NCBI GenBank assembly: GCA_905160935.1
Contig: CAJHZI010000495.1
Coordinates: 1,264,501-1,328,500, forward strand
DNA: 64,000 nucleotides
Reading direction: 5' to 3'
DNA from: Enchytraeus crypticus
Lineage: Eukaryota > Annelida > Clitellata > Enchytraeida > Enchytraeidae
Positions within the stretch are counted from its first letter, which is position 1. Each line of letters begins with the position of its first letter. The notes below the pieces were generated by a model, which was given only the letters and a program-made list of their open reading frames with translations, did no database searches and had not been told where the DNA came from. The position numbers and the translations under genes were made by a program. Positions 59,448 through 64,000 of the stretch are shown here, piece after piece.

Positions 59448-60968
59448 ATATAATAATAATAATAATAATAAAGGTTTAACGTCCGTTTCCTCATCCAGGG
59501 ATGATGTCAGGGACGTCCCCAACAGCACACATCACTACAGATCAATTCACCCAGACCAATCTGCTTAAGAAATGTGCTGAGAAAAGTAAGGTCCTAAACG
59601 AAAGCCAGTCCGATGATCATAAAATGGTCAAGGTAGATTGATTATATCTATGGTGGGAAAAGGTAAGTTTTAAGCTTGCTAGAGAATGTTGAAAGAGAAA
59701 AACAACAGCGAAGATTAGCAGGTAAAGAGTTCCAGATTGTGGTTGCTGCGTAAGAAAATGAACGTCTGCCCAATGATGTGAGAACATTTGGAACTGAGAG
59801 AAGATTGGCATCGGTGAAGCGAAGTGTACGTGAGGGACGATAGGGAAGAAGAATTTCAGATAAGTAAGAAGGCTTGCCAAATCGCAGAGTTTTGAAAGTT
59901 AATAGCACTATTTTATATCTTATGCGTTGATTAACAGGGAGCCAGTGAATACTGCGAAGTAGAGAAAGAGAGCGAAATTGAAGTCTAGAGGACTTACAAA
60001 CAACACGTGCAAGAGAATTTTGGATGTGTTGCAAATGATTGAGAGAAGAAGTAGGCAACCCATGTAATAATGAATCACAGTAGTCAAGCTTTGAATGAAC
60101 TATAGAATTAGCTAGGATAGTGGCTGAACTTCTAGTAAGGGATGGACGTATTTGTCTAATCTGACGAATCTGAAAGAAAGAAGCACGACAAACAGAAGAG
60201 ATATGGGATTTAAAGTCAAGGTTTTCATCAAATTTGACTCCAAGGTTTTTGGCGGATCGAGAAGGTGAAAGAGCAAGATTCTGAAAATTAACAGAGTTAT
60301 TGGTAATTTTACTTCTTTGCAAAGGAGTGCCAATTAAAAGATAATCAGTTTTGGAGGGATTAACAGCAAGACGGTTAGCACAAAACCAGGAATAAACCTT
60401 GTCTAGAATGGATGAGAGATGAGCCAGTTTTTGATCGGAATCATGATTAGAAAAGGAAATATATAGTTGTGTGTCGTCTGCATAGAAATGAAAATTTATG
60501 GAGGACTGAGCAAGTAGGTAGCTAAGAGGAGTGATATATAAAGAGAAGAGCAATGGACCTAACACTGAACCTTGAGGAACACCGCATAGGAGGGGTAGTT
60601 CAGAAGAGTGATTTTGACCAATAACAACCGATTGTGTGTGATATGAGAGATATGATGTGAGAAGGGAAAAAGCAGAATCAGATATGCCAAAACAAGATTT
60701 AAGCCTATTTATTAGGATGCCATGGTCAATTGTTTCAAAGGCAGCTGAGAGATCTAGAAGAACCAAGGCCAAAACCTGTTTACTACTCATGGCCAAGCTA
60801 AGATCATTATGTATACGAAGAAGAGCGGTTTCAGTAGAATGGAGTTTTCTATAGGCAGATTGATAATGAGAGAGAGAAGAGAAAGAATCAAGATGAGTGC
60901 ATAAACGGGTATAAATTACCTTTTCAAGAAGTTTAGAGATGATGTAAATAGTGTGTTTATTAGGTGTC
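59448..60968 (-). mobile_element. L2/CR1-like LINE, 5'-truncated, open RT frame and full 3' UTR
   Basis: Minus-strand frame open from about 60958 to 59648: ISKLLEKVIYTRL, HYQSAYRKLHSTETALLRIH, LVLLDLSAAFETIDHGIL, LLCGVPQGSVLGPLLFSLYI, the catalytic FHFYADDTQLYISF, and the C-terminal end TIWNSLPANLRCCF. No endonuclease is present, so it is truncated at about 60968. The roughly 200-bp 3' UTR ends with GGGACGTCCCTGACATCATC, GATGAGGAAACGGACGTTAA and ACC(TTTATT)n. The unbroken frame suggests recent insertion. It lies in the NOMO/PIGT divergent interval. Confidence 0.93.
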
Positions 60969-61250
60969 CTGGTTCGCCTGTTTTCCCCTATTCGTAAATA
61001 TACGAAAAAAATTTATTCTGTAGGCCTACTTAAATTTCCTTAAAATTTTGGACGGACAACTGTGACTACGATTTGTAAGTTACTGGTTTTTTGAATTGCT
61101 TAATATGATTACGGGATTTCAGTCTTTATTTAACATATTATAATGGACCATACTGAAAAACCATGAAAAGCTAATTTATAGATTTTAATTTTGGAGCTAC
61201 TGATTTAGTATTTTACACATTTTCGTTATTGTAGAAAAATCAACAATACA

Positions 61251-64000
61251 ATGGGGATATTATATAGACATTGTCGGTTGTATGGCTTATTGGTTGGATT
61301 GCTGATTGCAAGCTTCTCCGTGGATGGAATTTTCTGTGCGACTCCTGAGGAGAATTTCAGTGAAGAGATGATTATGAAAGAGCTGAGTGATGGAAACATG
61401 TACTCACATTTTCAGTTCACAACTTTTTTGAATTCATCAGTGAATAGTGAAGACTGTAAGTTGATTGGTTCATTGTGTTGAGTGTTAGTTTAATTGTGTA
61501 TTAGTGTTTTAGAGTTGGTTTATAAGCATAAATTTACAGCTTATTTTTTATACATATAATATGCAGAAACTGTATTTTATAAATATATATATATATAAAA
61601 TATTTTTTCGTTCGCACTGTTAAACTTTATACTTTTTGGGGTTACCTATTCATTTTTGCAATCAAGATGAGCATTAAGGTATGAAAAGATTGTGCTACTA
61701 TGTAACAAATGTCCAAGTCCTTGTGTTAATTAATTTATTGTCTATGCTGCAATGTGCAGTAGATTGCTGTCAGTATGATGCTATCAGTAGATTGCAATCA
61801 GTATGATGCTATCAGTAGATTGCTATTATAAATCACTACCAATAGATTTATATCAGTTTGATTGCTATCAGTAGATTGCTATCAGTAGATTGTTATCAGT
61901 AGATCGTTATCACGAGATTGCTATCAGTGGATTGCTACCAGTAGATTGTTATCAATAGATTGCTAGATAATATCAATAGATTGCTACCAGTAGATTACTA
62001 TCAGTCAGTTGCTATCAGTAGACTGCTGTCAGTAGATTGCTACCACTAGATTGCTACCAGTAGATTGCTATCACTAGATTGCTATCATTAGATTGCCACC
62101 AGTAGATTGTTATCACTAGATTGCTATCATGAGATTGTTACCAGTAGATTGTTATCCCTAGATTGCTATCATGAGATTGCTATCAGTAGATTGTTATCAC
62201 TAGATTTTTATCATTAGATTGCTACCAGTAGATTGTTATCACTAGATTGCTACCAGTAGATTGCTATCAGTAGATTGTTATCAGTAGATTGTTGTCATTA
62301 GATTGCTATCAGTAGATTGCTATCACTAGATTGCTAGATAATATATTGTCATCATATTGTCGATGTTGCGCTGCATTGCTTCTGTAGTTCATCATTTGAA
62401 GACATTCCCGAAGGCTATTGGAGAGATTCTGCACAAGTTTAGAGTACAGGAGCTTCACTTGAGCCTGACTCAGGGCTACTGGAGACACGACAAGTGGGGC
62501 TACCCATTGATCGATGCCCCGCCCGGGGCAGAGCTCTGGAGCTGGTTTAAACACAGCACGGGCAAGTATGATATCAAGCAAATTCATTAGATATCATAGC
62601 TGTTATTTTTTAAAAAGCTAATGTTAACGTCAGTTTCCTTACTCGAAAGCGATGTCAGTGACGGATGAACCCAGGATTTGAACCCTGCACATACTGATCC
62701 GCCGTCGAGTATCTTACCGACATCGTCACTGGCTCCAGCCAGTGTTTCTTGTACTACCTCGCTTAGCTGAGGCTTCTTTGTTGGTATTCCTTATATTTTG
62801 TTGGAGGAGTTTTGCTAACACTTATTAATTATGTTTTCCATGACAGTGTAATCTCTCTGTCTATTATGCCTAGTCCAGCGTGAATGGTAATTTTCTTTCC
62901 TTTTTCTGTTTTCTGTTTCCATCATTTGCTGTACATACAATAACATTTCTTTTCAAGCTATGTATAACTTCTCTATTGCTATTTAATACTCGACATCTTT
63001 AAACTAAACAAGTACTTATTGTTGATGTTTATGCTTCTTGATGTTATGACGTATTATGCAGGTATTAATGCTTATAGATGAATATTAATTACATTCTAAC
63101 CTTTGTTGCTGTAATTTAGCTAAGACATATAATATATGGGCCTAATCTATCCCTTGCATTACCATTCTGACGTCAAGGATGATGTCTCTGACATCATCCT
63201 TGTATGAGGAAATGGACTTTAAACCTTTATTATTATTATTCTCATTACATATATATATTTTTAAGTCTTATTCCTTAAGTTTCCCTTCCTGATCTGTTAT
63301 AAATCTTGATATTGTGATGGATGAGGCTTGTACTCTAATGGTTGTTGTTACAGTGTGGATGACATGTGGAACGGCCTAACCCAATCACTTGCCGGTCAGT
63401 TCTGTACGTCCATTAACTTCATGGACAGCAAGTCCGTCATCACTCCTCGCTGGAGTTTTCGTCCCGCTGGTATTGTTACCGCTGACTACAACAAGTGGTT
63501 TTCTCAGCACATCAGGTACGCACTGTTGTCTCGTGAGGTCGTGTGCACCGAGAATCTGACGCCTTGGAAGAAACTTCTGCCTTGTGGATCACAGGTACTG
63601 AATACTAGGTACTGAGTACTAGGTACTGAATACTTGGTACTGAATACTTGGTACTGAGTAATAATAGGTACTAATAGGTAATAAATACTAGGTACTTCTT
63701 ACTAGGTACAGTATACTAGGTACAGTATACTAGGTACAGTATATTAGCAATTAACCCTTTGCTGTTCAAAGCACTTTGATATTTTAAGAGCACTATGTAA
63801 ATGATTGTATTAACATATTGATTGCACTTAAATTGTATTCAGTAGTTCAGTTGCTTGGTTGAAGTTAATTTATTCACTTTTAATATCTCACTGTTTGAAG
63901 GCAAATGTTTTTTGTATTTTGCAGTCAGGTTTGGCAACACTGTTGAATGCTGTTCAACTATACAGTACAGCCTATCATTCTCTTGGCGTTCATTTCAGGC
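61251..64000 (+). CDS. PIGT: GPI transamidase component PIG-T, N-terminal exons (runs off window)
   Basis: ER-membrane subunit of the GPI-anchor transamidase (with GPI8/PIGK, GPAA1, PIGS, PIGU), which attaches GPI to C-terminal signals. Exons: 61251-61455, 62388-62565, 63354-63594, 63925 to beyond 64000; phases join and introns are GT-AG. About 233 codons of roughly 580 are visible. MGILYRHCRLYGLLVGLLIA begins a signal sequence with a hydrophobic core to about residue 27. Family blocks: FPKAIGEILHKFRVQELHLS, LTQGYWRHDKWG, PPGAELWSWF, GQFCTSINFMDS, REVVCTENLTPWKKLLPCGS (the Cys of VVC is expected to be the intersubunit disulfide residue). ATG 61251 chosen because the signal peptide follows directly. 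Divergent to NOMO. Confidence 0.95.
61745..62345 (+). repeat. ~14-bp minisatellite in PIGT intron 1
   Basis: Roughly 40 units of AGTAGATTGCTATC with many single-base variants (CACTAGATTGTTATC, CATTAGATTGCTACC), ending 43 bp before exon 2. Not derived from the adjacent exon edges. Confidence 0.93.
62613..62742 (-). mobile_element. SINE family A copy
   Basis: AAAAAGCTAATGTTAACGTC, CTCGAAAGCGATGTCAGTGA, GGATTTGAACCCTGCACATA, CATCGTCACTGGCTCCAGCC; antisense to PIGT. Confidence 0.92.
63171..63243 (+). mobile_element. LINE 3'-end fragment (family C)
   Basis: GATGATGTCTCTGACATCAT, CCTTGTATGAGGAAATGGAC, TTTAAACCTTTATTATTATT. Confidence 0.83.
63591..63748 (+). repeat. 14-bp minisatellite starting at a PIGT splice donor
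   Basis: Exon 63354-63594 ends ACAG|GTACTGAATACT and the intron continues AGGTACTGAGTACT, AGGTACTGAATACT, TGGTACTGAATACT, decaying to AGGTACAGTATACT. Each early unit repeats the donor-like AGGTACTG. Confidence 0.88.

Overview
This is nuclear DNA of an intron-rich, AT-rich invertebrate animal. Phylum cannot be fixed from the sequence. The evidence is five conserved animal genes split by GT-AG introns, abundant non-LTR retrotransposon and tRNA-derived SINE copies, and heavy micro- and minisatellite content. There is no sign of prokaryotic organisation. I built the gene models by hand from splice sites, reading phase and recalled family sequence; no alignment program was run.

Layout. (1) 309-2666, + strand: the last four exons of a C1-tetrahydrofolate synthase (formate-THF ligase domain, MTHFD1/MTHFD1L type). 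(2) 4966-17046, - strand: a complete 14-exon IFT81, 678 codons, convergent with gene 1. (3) 17047-23223: repeat-rich intergenic DNA with a long (CATA)n tract and a CR1/L2-like LINE. (4) 23224-32048, + strand: a TFAM-like double-HMG-box gene whose first exon I could not find; one intron holds a decayed DNA transposon with terminal inverted repeats. (5) 33733-57737, - strand: a complete 30-exon NOMO gene, about 1183 codons, convergent with gene 4. (6) 57738-61250: the divergent NOMO/PIGT interval, occupied by a 5'-truncated LINE with an open reverse transcriptase frame. (7) 61251-64000+, + strand: the first four exons of PIGT, cut by the window edge. The genes are housekeeping functions (one-carbon metabolism, ciliary transport, mtDNA packaging, ER translocon, GPI anchoring) and do not form a pathway; NOMO and PIGT are both ER-membrane proteins.

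The most interesting signal is in the repeats. At eight exon-intron junctions in four genes the junction itself has been tandemly duplicated, so each repeat unit carries a copy of the exon end plus the splice donor or acceptor. The best case is IFT81 at 7854: twelve intronic units of exactly 54 bp (18 codons), each with a GTTAGT donor, the nearest ones open in the exon frame. Second, a tRNA-derived SINE present in a dozen or more copies shares its 3' domain with the 3' end of the LINE at 59.4-61.0 kb, a likely SINE-LINE partnership caught in one window. Third, (TTGA)n or (TTG)n tracts of retroposon-tail type repeatedly sit in sense orientation just before 3' splice sites. A perfect 85-bp-arm palindrome lies in an IFT81 intron.
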